DNA of 52,635 bases from Acidobacteriota bacterium (GTDB lineage Bacteria > Acidobacteriota > Blastocatellia > Pyrinomonadales > Pyrinomonadaceae). Below, one piece after another: positions 32,015 to 41,971 of the stretch (position 1 is its first letter; each line of letters opens with the position of its first letter). Below the pieces are notes generated by a model, which was not told the origin of the DNA, made no database searches, and saw only the letters and a program-made list of their open reading frames with translations. The stretch spans positions 1 to 52,635 of the forward strand of contig QHXM01000080.1 in NCBI GenBank assembly GCA_003222945.1, given 5' to 3'. The position numbers and the translations under genes were made by a program.

Positions 32015-33205
32015 TTAGCCTGACAGGGCGTCTCGACGCATCTCTTTCAAGCTTCTTCGGTAGAAGAGCAACCCGAGCGGAAGCAGTGAAGCCCAGCAGA
32101 CCACCTCGAAAAAGATAGTCTTGCCCGGACCACCAAGCTCTCCTACGAAAGAGTAGGACCACAACAGGAAAAGTCCGCCCGTCGTCGAAAAGAGCAGCGA
32201 CGCACGCCAGCCAAGACCCGCAAGCCACGGCACAAGCCAACACAAGTATTGCGAGCCGAACCCCGGTGTCAATATCATGAAAAGACAGGCCGCAACTCCG
32301 CATTGAAGATAAAGCGGCGGCGGAGGCTTTCGCCTGCTCATCAAGTAAGAGACGATAAGGATGGCAGCTAAGGTCAGATACTTTCCGGCAGTTGCGATCA
32401 CTGAGTAAATGCCCAGCGGGTGATAGCCGCTGCCAACGGATGAAGCGGGCGGGTTTAAGAGGAACATAAGAAGCCGCGTCCATCCCCATTGCCCGTAGAG
32501 GCTGCCATATCCGAAGACTTCCCTGCCTATTCCAACAGGGTCTTCGAGGATGTAGGGCATAGTGCCGACGATAAAAGTCGCTCCGGCAGCTATGAAGAAT
32601 TCCGCGCGCTTTCTCAAACTCGGCAGATAAAAGAAGAAGACGGGCGCGAAGAGCAATGGCGCAACCTTTACACTCACGGCCACACCGAATGCAAGACCAG
32701 CAAGCCACGCGGCTCTCTGTCTGCCCAGCAGATAAACAGCGAGCACTACGAAAAAGATCATTTCAGGATCGAAGTTTCCGTGAAACCCGGAGATCAAAAT
32801 AGAGACAGGAGAGAGAGCCATTAAGACCAGAGCCGAAGTCTCAGCCTTCATGCGGCGAGAGCTTTCCAGGATTCTACAGACGAGAAAGAGACTGCCCGCG
32901 TCGGCTAACAGACAGGGAAAGCGCAGCCAGAAACGGAAAGGCACTCCGGTTATATTTGCCAGGTAATCAAACAAACTGAGGAGGCGAATATTGAAAGGAG
33001 TAATGTTGAAAGGATTTCCGAACTTGCCGACCACATGATAAGCGCCGACGCCGAATTCTCTGAAGTTGTTCAGATGGTCCTGATAGCCCGGAACATCTAT
33101 CGTCCCATCCGTTTCGAGAGCCAGCCAGAATTTGATGGCGAAAGCCAGGCTTGCTGCGAGAATAATCCATCCCCAATTTTTTAGAGTTAACTGGTGCGTT
33201 GCCAT
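32015..33205 (-). CDS. GT-C membrane glycosyltransferase (Alg6/Alg8- or GT87-like)
   Basis: Multi-TM; SILISGFHGNFDPEMIFFVVLAVYLL and AFGVAVSVKVAPLLFAPVFFFYLP. Confidence 0.75.
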   Translation of the reverse strand: MATHQLTLKNWGWIILAASLAFAIKFWLALETDGTIDVPGYQDHLNNFREFGVGAYHVVGKFGNPFNITPFNIRLLSLFDYLANITGVPFRFWLRFPCLLADAGSLFLVCRILESSRRMKAETSALVLMALSPVSILISGFHGNFDPEMIFFVVLAVYLLGRQRAAWLAGLAFGVAVSVKVAPLLFAPVFFFYLPSLRKRAEFFIAAGATFIVGTMPYILEDPVGIGREVFGYGSLYGQWGWTRLLMFLLNPPASSVGSGYHPLGIYSVIATAGKYLTLAAILIVSYLMSRRKPPPPLYLQCGVAACLFMILTPGFGSQYLCWLVPWLAGLGWRASLLFSTTGGLFLLWSYSFVGELGGPGKTIFFEVVCWASLLPLGLLFYRRSLKEMRRDALSG

Positions 33206-35942
33206 CTATTCTCCGGTTACGACTGTCTGCCGTTCGCGTAAAGAAGATAGCGCCAGAAGACCGACGAGCAAAAGGAGCGAAAAGATGCTGATTGCGACTC
33301 CGTAATAGAAGGTCTTCGGCACGAATTCAAATCTGATTGTGTGCGTGCCCGCAGGGACTTTCATTGCGCGAAGAGCATAATCGGCGCGGAATATCTGTAC
33401 GGGCGCTTTGTCAAGAGTCGCCTGCCAGCCCGTATAATAAACGTCGCTCGTTACGAGAATTGAAGGCGAAGTGGACGCCGTCTGAACCTCCATATAGGTA
33501 TTGGAAAACTGTGTGATTCGAGTTGAGGTCGGCTGATCGTTTGCCTGTGACGCGAAAGAGAGAGGCTCTTCCACAAGCGCAACTCTTGATGGATCAAACG
33601 CCCGTCCGTCTGGTAGTTTGGACGTTTTAATCGCGCTCAGAATATCCTCCGGCTTCAGGTTCAAAGCTTCCGGCACAAGCCACGCGCGCGGCATAGCACG
33701 CGGGTTCTCGTAAATGCGCGCTTCGCCAGCCTCTTTAATGAAACGCCACTGGCTGCCTTCGATTGAGAGCGGGCTGATTGCTTCCGAGCTATTTGTGAGT
33801 TCGTCAATCAACGTGATCTTCTCGACTGTCATTGCGCCCGTGCGCCCTACCCATTGAATCTCGACGCTTGTGATTGGCTTGGCGTCGTTCAACCTGAGCT
33901 TCGCCGAGTAGAAATGTCCCTGACAGGATTCCTCATACATCTTTGCCGGAAAGCTGCTGAAAACTTCTGCGCGGCTGTGCCCCATCTTCGGCTTGATGTT
34001 TGGACAATCATAGGACCACTCGGACGAGTCTCGTCCAGCGAGTATGCTAACGGTCTGAACATTTCCGTCCGTATCAGTGAGGGAGGCGCGAGCGACCTCC
34101 TCGCCATCTTTCAGAGAAAGCGAGCAGGCAAGGCGGCTTACCAGACCTACGCTCGTAGCCCTGAAAGGCGTTGCCAGATTAAACCGCACTGAATCGCGGC
34201 GTGGATGATCGCAGCCCGAACCAAGCCATGTGTCCATGTTCTCTTCATTCCATGTGATTCCCCGCGCGTCTTTCGTCGTTCCGCTTCCAGGAAGAAAGAC
34301 GTAGCGCACGGATGTCAGGTTCAGGCTCTGATCGTCTGCATTCTTCCACGTGGAAGCGATGCTTCCGTCCGGGAGCATGGACAGAAGGTACATGATTCTT
34401 GCCGGGAGCAACGGACCATATCCGGTCGCGTTCGTGATTCCCCAAACTCTGGATAAGTTTGGAGGCAACTCGTCAACAGTGCCTAGTGTGCCGCGAACAG
34501 AGAGCATACGCTCGTGGCTTTCGTTCAGCAGGTCTCTATATTCAGCAGCCGCGACGGGCGCATTCAGAATCTCTTTGCGCGGCGATGATTCATGCCAGTT
34601 GAAGAACCATCCGAAACTTGCAAGGTCTATCACGAGCAGGGATAAAACGAGCGCGCCTCTCAAAAGAGAGTTCGGTTGCTTGTGCCAGTAAAGAAGAGTT
34701 GCTGCGGCTATCAGGAAGATTACGATGGGAGTTCCGACGGCGCTGTTAGCCCAGGGCAACATATTCAGTGGAGCAACGCCTTTCGCAAGCGCGTATCCGC
34801 TTAACTTGTTCGAGAGCAGAACGAGAAGACTGATTGTTATAACAAGAGCAGACGCAAAGATGGTTATGAGCACAAGCCGCTTTGTCACTTCTTTGCGCAA
34901 GACAGCTTGCACTCCAAGACCGGCGAGCACGCTCACGGCCATCGCCATCTCTATGAAGTGGCGCGCGGGCACTCTGAACCGGCTCAGGACCGGAAGATGA
35001 TAGATCAGAGATGCTAGCGGTGTACGCTCTCCCAGAGCAAGAATGAGAGCAAGGACTCCTACGCACAGCCAGAAGATAGAGACCGTTTTCCGCCTCCATG
35101 CAAAAAATCCAATGGCGGCCAATATGGGCGGAAGCAGTCCGACGTAGCCCGTCATCTCTATTAAGAAGCTCCGCAGTCGGAAGAATCTGTATGGCAGAAA
35201 GACCAAGCCCTAATATCAGTAGAAGCGCTGTGAGCAGATAGAATCTATTGCGCCCGATTGGAGCACTCCAGCCCATTACAAGTGCGTAAGCCGAGCTTAC
35301 CGCCAAGCTATAAACAACTATCTGCAAATGGCCCGCGAACACGCAGGAGGCTACGGCCACGCACGCAATCGCAAACCAGAAGCGACTGACTTTGCGTCTG
35401 AGCATCTCAAGTGACCAGATAATCAGAGGCAGCCAGACCGCAGAATGAATCATGGCCGTGTGCCCCATGTGCGCGAACATGAACCCGCACATGCTGTAGC
35501 TTATGCCGCCCGTAAGAGCCGCCGCGCGCGATTCAGTCAGCGTATAGACGTAGCCGTAAGCGAAGCAGGCGGCCATCACGTAGGCCGAGATGACAAAGAT
35601 ATTCCAAGTGCCCGGAATCAACGAGAGCAGAAGCGCTGGCGGATACCAGGACATAGCCTGCGGGTCTGCGATCATAGGAAAGCCGCATGAGAGTAGCGGG
35701 TCCCAGGAGAGTTTTTCAGACAGATAGAAGGGCAGGTGAGAGACCACTGCATCGCCGAGACCTACGCCCGCCGCAGGCGCTAAAAGAGAGTTATGAAAAA
35801 TGACGGGCGAGAAGAAGATCGTAAAAAAGAGCGAGAAGAATAGAAGGACGAAGAGGCAATGACGAAGCGTTCCGTCAGGCTTCATTGAGTCCGACAGAAT
35901 ATTTCTGATGCCTCTCTGTTTTAGCGTCGAGCCTTCGCCCAT
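33206..35942 (-). pseudogene. YfhO-like multi-TM membrane protein, interrupted
   Basis: N-part LPFYLSEKLSWDPLLSCGFPMIADPQAMSWYPPALLL ... AIQILPTAELLNR; C-part MTGYVGLLPPILAAIGFFAWRRK ... YYTGWQATLDKAPVQIFRADYALRAMKVPAGTHTIRFEFVPK in another frame. Confidence 0.82.
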
Positions 35943-36006
35943 AGAGTTGAAATTATAGAGTTGAAATTTTCGATTTACGCGGCTGCAATATATTTTGAAC
36001 AGCTTC

Positions 36007-37981
36007 TCAATGCTCAGACTCTTCCTCTTGCGGCATACTGCGATATAACCAACGGGGACGCACCGCGTATGAATCCTTCGACCCCTGATTAACAACACAC
36101 TGGCAGAATATATACTGTCCGAGATCGCTCCGGCGATGCTGTAGCAGAGGAACAACCGCATTGAGATGATTGCTTGCGCGGTCCTCCGCATTAACATCGG
36201 CTGTGAACATTACATTTACGTTGAATCCGTTTGCGTTGAGCAACTCTGTCAACTCCTGCTTTGTGTATTCGCGGTTGTGCCTGCCGTAAGCGCCGTAGCC
36301 TGAGTAGGGATCGTAGATGTTCTCTCCTGCAATTATCTTTCGCACGTTTTCCGTGCGCGCAACGTTTGGCGTAGTCAAAACTAAAATCCCGCCCGGTTTC
36401 AAAACTCTTCTAATCTCCACGAGAGCGTGAACAGGGTCGGAAAGTAGATGCTCTATGATTTCGCAGAAGAGGACAACGTCGAAGGAATCATCTTCATAGG
36501 GAAACGCGTCCTCTTCGATATTGAACTGCCTGAAAGAATAGTCAACGACTTCACCAGTCTGATGAACGGCGACCTTCTGCGTCCCTTCGCGCGAAGAGTT
36601 GTCGAAGAAGTTTGCAAGGTGAAGCTCTGCGTCGCGGAATTTTGAGAGAAGCGTTGTGGTGAAGTAAGGATTTGCGCCCAACTCAAGAATCGTTTGCCCG
36701 GAACGCTCCGGCACAAGTCCGAGCGTATAGATGAAACGTTTGAAATCTGCCCGGACGTAATTCTTCAACTCTTCGACAGGACCGTCTTCGACCTGAACGG
36801 AAAGGAGCATTTCGCGCAACTCCTGTTCGGACCAGCCACGTGGAAGCGGCAAGGCAGTCGAATCGTAAAAATCGTAAAGCGGCGTCGGGGCAGTCTGCGC
36901 TCTCTCTCTGATTTTAGGCAGCGAAGCAGTCTGCATTTGAGTCGAAGCAAAATGGCTGGACTCTACTCCATCTTCATGCGGCGTCGGGCATGACTCTACA
37001 GCTTCGATTAGAGACGCGCGTATCTTTTCGGGCACGAACCTGTTGACGACATACTCCCTCCCAAGCTTGCCCATACGCTCTCTCTCGCTTTCATTCGACA
37101 ACATCTCATAGAGGCGCGCAGCAAAGCTCTCGTAATCGGAATAGATCAATCCGCCGCCGCTCTCTTTGACGTGGTCCGTCAGAACGTCGGACTTAGCGGT
37201 CACGAGCGCGGGTGTAGCCTGCGCCATCGCTTCCAGAGTTACTATGCTGAAACTCTCCTTGCCGGAAGGCATGACGTAAAGGAGCGCGCCTGCCATCAGG
37301 CTGAACTTCTCTTCAGCCGAAACGAAGCCGCGAAAATCTATGTCAGGATGAGAGGGCACGGGAACGTAGATTAACTCCCAGTCTTCGCTCCGCGTCCGTC
37401 AACCAGATCAACGAGTGCGCTCGGTGCGCCGCGTGTTTATAGACGGAGAGATATGCTGGCTGCTCGTTGTGAAGAGTCGGAGCAAAGAGAGCGCGCCCTG
37501 CCGGAATCTCAAGCTGCGAGAAGTAGGCCGTTGGGTAAAGGTATGTGACGACGATTATGCTTCGGTAATCTGTCCAATGATCTCTTACAAATTTTATGAG
37601 CGAGTCGGAGTAAGGACCAATGCGGCGGACCAACTCTTCCTGAAGCGGTATGCTCCAGGGGATATGTTTCGCCGCGCCGTCGGGCGCGCTGTGTCTTCCA
37701 CAGCCGAAGCGGTCAAAATCCTGTAGCATCCGCGTGAAAATCTCAGTCCTGTACGGGCTATAGCCAAGGTCCACGTGAAAGCGCCTGACGTTTACGCCTT
37801 CTCTCTCCTCCGTACCTTCCGGCAGAACGTTCGTCCAGTAAGCAGCATCAACGGCTGTCGTGGTGAGCACATCAACCTCGTATTCATCTTTGAGAAGAGA
37901 AGCATACTGCCACGCAAGAGCCTCGGAGCCTCCGACGATTGTTTCATGACAACGCTGCACGATTATGGCGACCTTCGTCAT
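36007..37981 (-). pseudogene. GT4 glycosyltransferase fused to C-terminal class I SAM methyltransferase, interrupted in the GT domain
   Basis: GT N-part (37343..37981) VDVLTTTAVDAAYWTNVLPEG; C-part SHPDIDFRGFVSAEEKFSLMAGALLYVMPSGKESFSIVTLEAMA then ILELGANPYFTTTLL ... VLFCEIIEHLLSDPVHALVEIRRVLKPGGILVLTTPN. Confidence 0.87.
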
Positions 37982-39102
37982 AAAAGATTTCCGATGGCTT
38001 TAAGAAATTCCGCTTCTATCTTACGGTTCGTGAAATTCTCTTCATAACGTCTCAGTCCCATTCGGCCAAGAGCGCACGCCGTCTCTCTTTCCTTAACAAT
38101 CGCGTTGACGGATTCCGCCAGAAGATAAGGGTCGCGCTCCGTCCAGACAAGTCCTACGCCGTCAACCGTGCCGGGAATTGCAGACGAGCCGTAAGCGACG
38201 ATAGGAACTTTCATAGACATCGCTTCGACCAGAGGAACACAGAAGCCTTCGTGCTCGCTAGTTATCATGAAGACATCTGCCAGAGAGTAATAAGCCTTGA
38301 GCGCGTGGTCCGAAACTCCGCCCGCGAAAACCACCGCGTCCTCCACCTTCAAGTATCTGGCTATCGCGCGCAAGCCAGTGGCGTAAACTTCAAGGCGCGG
38401 GTCTTCTTTGCCGACGATGAAGAGACGGCTCGCGGGGTTATAGTCTAAATGATAAGCTGCGAAGGCTTCGATCAAGGCTGGATGGCCTTTGTGCGGAGAG
38501 ATGCGACCGACCATTAGAATGTTCGTCCTGTCATCCTCGTAAGCTTCTAAAATTCTGTGGTCCGCTTCGACGTTGGCGAGACGATCAATGTGGTGAAAGG
38601 GCGGGACTACATAACTTCTGCTCTCATCAACGCCTTCGTCCAACAACTCACGTTCGTTATACGCGGACGCGGACATGTATATGTCGCAGTTAGCCGCAGC
38701 TATCAGCTTCAACTGCGCACGTCCTTCCAAGCACATGCGCGCGAGGTCTTTGTTGAACTTTAGGAAGAACTCCGGCGGCGTGACGTTGTGATACTTGATG
38801 GCGATGCGGCACGGCAAGTCTCTGAGAAGGTCAAGGCCGAAATCCCAGCCTCTCGAATAATGGTAGATGAGCAGGTCCGACGGACTCTTTAGAAAGCTGG
38901 CTATTTTATCCGCAGGCCAGATTTTATATTCATCAACAGAAGCCCACCCTTCGGCGTAGAGTCTGGTGTTGTGGCCGCGCGCACTTAAAACCTCGTACAT
39001 CCCGAGCGCGTCGTTGCCGACGGCATCGCCGGTCGTAAGGCTCGGAGTTAAGATGGCAATTCGGGTCATCGCTTGATCGTTATGAAGATGGTTCGGAATC
39101 AA
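37978..39102 (-). CDS. Glycosyltransferase family 4
   Basis: NILMVGRISPHKGHPALIEAF; ITSEHEGFCVPLVEAMSMKVPIVAYGSSAIP. Confidence 0.93.
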   Translation of the reverse strand: MIPNHLHNDQAMTRIAILTPSLTTGDAVGNDALGMYEVLSARGHNTRLYAEGWASVDEYKIWPADKIASFLKSPSDLLIYHYSRGWDFGLDLLRDLPCRIAIKYHNVTPPEFFLKFNKDLARMCLEGRAQLKLIAAANCDIYMSASAYNERELLDEGVDESRSYVVPPFHHIDRLANVEADHRILEAYEDDRTNILMVGRISPHKGHPALIEAFAAYHLDYNPASRLFIVGKEDPRLEVYATGLRAIARYLKVEDAVVFAGGVSDHALKAYYSLADVFMITSEHEGFCVPLVEAMSMKVPIVAYGSSAIPGTVDGVGLVWTERDPYLLAESVNAIVKERETACALGRMGLRRYEENFTNRKIEAEFLKAIGNLL

Positions 39103-40214
39103 TCTACGCTAATATTGCTTAATGCTTTGAACAACTCCAACTCGATCTTCTCGTTCGTGAAATTCTGCTCGTAGCGTTGCCAGCCCTTCATCCCGAAAGA
39201 TACGTTCAAGGTTTCATCCCGTATAAGGCGATCAAAGGTTTCAGCCATCAGGCGAGGATTATGCTCTTTCAAAACAACGCCAGCTTTGCCAATGGTCGCA
39301 GGGATCGCAGAAGAAGCGTAAGCAACGACGGGCAGTTTCATAGACATGGCTTCGACGACGGGCACGCAAAAACCTTCGTGCTCGCTCGCAATCGCAAAGA
39401 TGCTTGAGAGCAGGTAATAAGCTTTCAGTTCATGGTCGGAAGCCTCGCCTATGAAGCACACTGATTCTTCTTCGTCCGGCAACATGATGGATACAATCTC
39501 GCGCAGGCGCTCCGAATAAGGCAGAAACGCCTCTTCCTCTTTCCCTACGATAAAGAGTCGGCTGTCAGGGTTGTGATTGCGATGGTAATCTGCGAAGGCT
39601 TCGATCAAAAAGGGATGGCCTTTGTGCGGCGCGACGCGTCCAACCATGAGGATGTTCGCTCTGCCGTCTCTGTATTTGTCCAGCACCTGAAGGTCAGCTT
39701 CAAGAGATTCCAGGCGATCAATATGATGAAAGGGCGGGACGACTGATGCTTTGTCTTCCGCGACGCCTTCGAGCAGCAGGTCCGTGCGGTTGTACTCCGA
39801 GTCGGTAAGATAAATGTCGCAGCCAGCGTGCGCAATCTCTCTCAACTCAAAACGTCCGGCGCGACATCTCTCTTCGTGCCAGGGGCTGATGCCTATAAAA
39901 AATTCCGGCGGCGTGACGTTGTGATACTTAATAGCGGTTCGACATTCGACCGAGCGCAACAACTCCAACCCCTGATTCCATCCGATTGAGTAGTGATAGA
40001 TGAGAAGGTCCGCCTCGTTAGTAAGAAAATCTTTGATCTCGCGTATGCTGTTAACTTCTGTCGCGGTCAGGTCAGAGCTTCCAGAGAAGATGCGCGCACG
40101 AAGTCCTGCGCGTTCAATCGCTCTTGCCATGCCTAAAACGTCGTTGCTTACGGCATCGCCATTCGACAGATGAGAAGTCACGACCGCAATGCGGTTCAAA
40201 GGAAGATTCGGCAC
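39099..40214 (-). CDS. Glycosyltransferase family 4 (paralog of 37978..39102)
   Basis: NILMVGRVAPHKGHPFLIEAF; SEHEGFCVPVVEAMSMKLPVVAYASSAIP. Confidence 0.93.
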   Translation of the reverse strand: MPNLPLNRIAVVTSHLSNGDAVSNDVLGMARAIERAGLRARIFSGSSDLTATEVNSIREIKDFLTNEADLLIYHYSIGWNQGLELLRSVECRTAIKYHNVTPPEFFIGISPWHEERCRAGRFELREIAHAGCDIYLTDSEYNRTDLLLEGVAEDKASVVPPFHHIDRLESLEADLQVLDKYRDGRANILMVGRVAPHKGHPFLIEAFADYHRNHNPDSRLFIVGKEEEAFLPYSERLREIVSIMLPDEEESVCFIGEASDHELKAYYLLSSIFAIASEHEGFCVPVVEAMSMKLPVVAYASSAIPATIGKAGVVLKEHNPRLMAETFDRLIRDETLNVSFGMKGWQRYEQNFTNEKIELELFKALSNISVD

Positions 40215-40230
40215 AGGTTAATTGTTAGAA

Positions 40231-40355
40231 ATTAGCCACAGAGACACAGAGGCACAGAGAAGAATTTGAGATAAGAAATTTGAAATCTCAAAGCTGCTAT
40301 ATGATATTGCATATCTTCTATCTTCTCTCTGTGCCTCTGTGTCTCTGTGGCTAAT
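40231..40355. repeat. CCACAGAG-type intergenic palindrome, copy 3
   Basis: ATTAGCCACAGAGACACAGAGGCACAGAGA ... TCTCTGTGCCTCTGTGTCTCTGTGGCTAAT. Confidence 0.95.
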
Positions 40356-40392
40356 CTTAGTTCCTAAGCAGTAATGATGAAATTCAAAGATG

Positions 40393-41958
40393 TTACGAGG
40401 CTTTATGGCCTATCACTGCGAAGTCGCGCGGGCTGTAGAACCAACTGTCCAAAGCCTGCGAGATTTCGCTTCCGTCTTTGAACGGGCTGCCCGGTGGCGG
40501 ATTAAGATATTCGACTCTCGTATCATGAAAGCCCCGCCGGCTCATTATGAATTGAATGGTTTCGGGAAAGAGAGGCTTCAGGTGCGTCGGGTCTGAATAG
40601 AAGTTACACGCGCCCACGACCAGATTCTTCGGATTCGGCGTCTCGAAAATGACCAGACCATTGGGCCTGAGCGTTCTCTTTATCTCGTCAAGCAATTCAA
40701 CAAAAGTTTCAAACGAGAGATGCTCTATAAGGTGAAAGCCCGTCACGGCGTTAAGCGTCGCGGCGGAAAGTCCGCGCAGATACCGCAGCGCGTCCCGTTC
40801 AATCACTTCCAAATTGCGACTGCGGACCTGCTCGCAGAGCGCACCATTAATCTCAAGACCACGCGCTTCAATCCCTTCTTCCTTTAGAAGCTCAAGCCAC
40901 TCGCCCCGACCGCAGCCTACGTCCAAAACATCCCGGCTTATTCCGGCGGACTTGAAGAGGGGAAGATAGAACCTCAAACCCTCCTTGATCTCTTCGCGGC
41001 TTCCGCGAAAGTTTTCAGTGAACGAAGCGAGCAGATCATCCAGCCTTGATCCGTCAGTTGAAATCAGTTCGTCCACCAGCGAAGACGATGCCTCTGCCTT
41101 CGATGTTTTATTGAATTGAAGAAGTCTTGCTGTAAGCTCATCCCTGAGTTTGCTTATATGTCCGATAATCTCTCTCTGCTCACGCCACAGGCTAAGGGCT
41201 TGCTGTTGTTGCAACTCTGCCAGCTTTCTATGTTCCTCTCTAAGCTCTTCTCTCTGCCGCTCCAATGCTTGACGATGCTCTTCGGCGACCTGCTCAATTT
41301 TCCGCGATAGAGATTCAGAGACTTGACGCGAGAAAGTTTCTGCGGCGCGAAAGTTTGTATGGCCTAGTTGATTCATGTGACCAGCAAGCCGCTCTGCTTG
41401 TGCAGTCGCGTACTCTTCAAACTGGCGCTGGCTGCGAATCATAGAGGGTAAGCGAAGGACTCCGACTATCATCTCAAGCAGGTAGCCCAGAACGGGCACG
41501 CGGTAAAGTTTACGAACGGCGGCGGGGCGCGCGAGTCCATCTATCTGCACATTCATGCTTCTGCCTTCGGGCGAGTAGCGAAGAGCCGCCAGAACGTCGA
41601 TCTTATTGAAACGACCGCTACGCAGTTTTTCCAGAAGCCCTTCGAGTCCAGGCCCATCAGGCTCGCGCTTGAGAATCGCGCGATAAGCGTTCCAGATAAA
41701 GATGTGATCGTGATATTTGAGAAGATCGTTGACGTGATAATGATCGTCGGCGCTTGAAACAAACTCCGCCTGCAATCTTATCGGCGACAACTCCGCAGGC
41801 TTATCTTGGACATCCACAGGATTTGAGAGAAGACTTTCCAACTCTATTGAAACATCCGGCAGAGACTTTCTTCCTTCGGCCTCGCGCTTTGCGACAGCCG
41901 CGCGTATGTCTGCAATCAACTGCGCTACGTCAATCTCGGAATCTATGGTCTCTGCCAT
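40393..41958 (-). CDS. DUF4214-like N-terminus, central coiled coil, C-terminal SAM methyltransferase
   Basis: NAYRAILKREPDGPGLEGLLEKLRSG; Q/E/R-rich coiled coil VAEEHRQALERQREELREEHRKLAELQQQQ; MTase VLDVGCGRGEWLELLKEEGIEARGLEIN. Confidence 0.88.
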   Translation of the reverse strand: MAETIDSEIDVAQLIADIRAAVAKREAEGRKSLPDVSIELESLLSNPVDVQDKPAELSPIRLQAEFVSSADDHYHVNDLLKYHDHIFIWNAYRAILKREPDGPGLEGLLEKLRSGRFNKIDVLAALRYSPEGRSMNVQIDGLARPAAVRKLYRVPVLGYLLEMIVGVLRLPSMIRSQRQFEEYATAQAERLAGHMNQLGHTNFRAAETFSRQVSESLSRKIEQVAEEHRQALERQREELREEHRKLAELQQQQALSLWREQREIIGHISKLRDELTARLLQFNKTSKAEASSSLVDELISTDGSRLDDLLASFTENFRGSREEIKEGLRFYLPLFKSAGISRDVLDVGCGRGEWLELLKEEGIEARGLEINGALCEQVRSRNLEVIERDALRYLRGLSAATLNAVTGFHLIEHLSFETFVELLDEIKRTLRPNGLVIFETPNPKNLVVGACNFYSDPTHLKPLFPETIQFIMSRRGFHDTRVEYLNPPPGSPFKDGSEISQALDSWFYSPRDFAVIGHKAS

Positions 41959-41971
41959 AAACTTTACCTGC

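Noticed and set aside
31950-32708. 252-aa minus-strand ORF
   Set aside because: Overlaps the GT-C glycosyltransferase 32015..33205 in another frame; composition is Arg/Ser/Cys-rich with no recognisable motif; shadow ORF.
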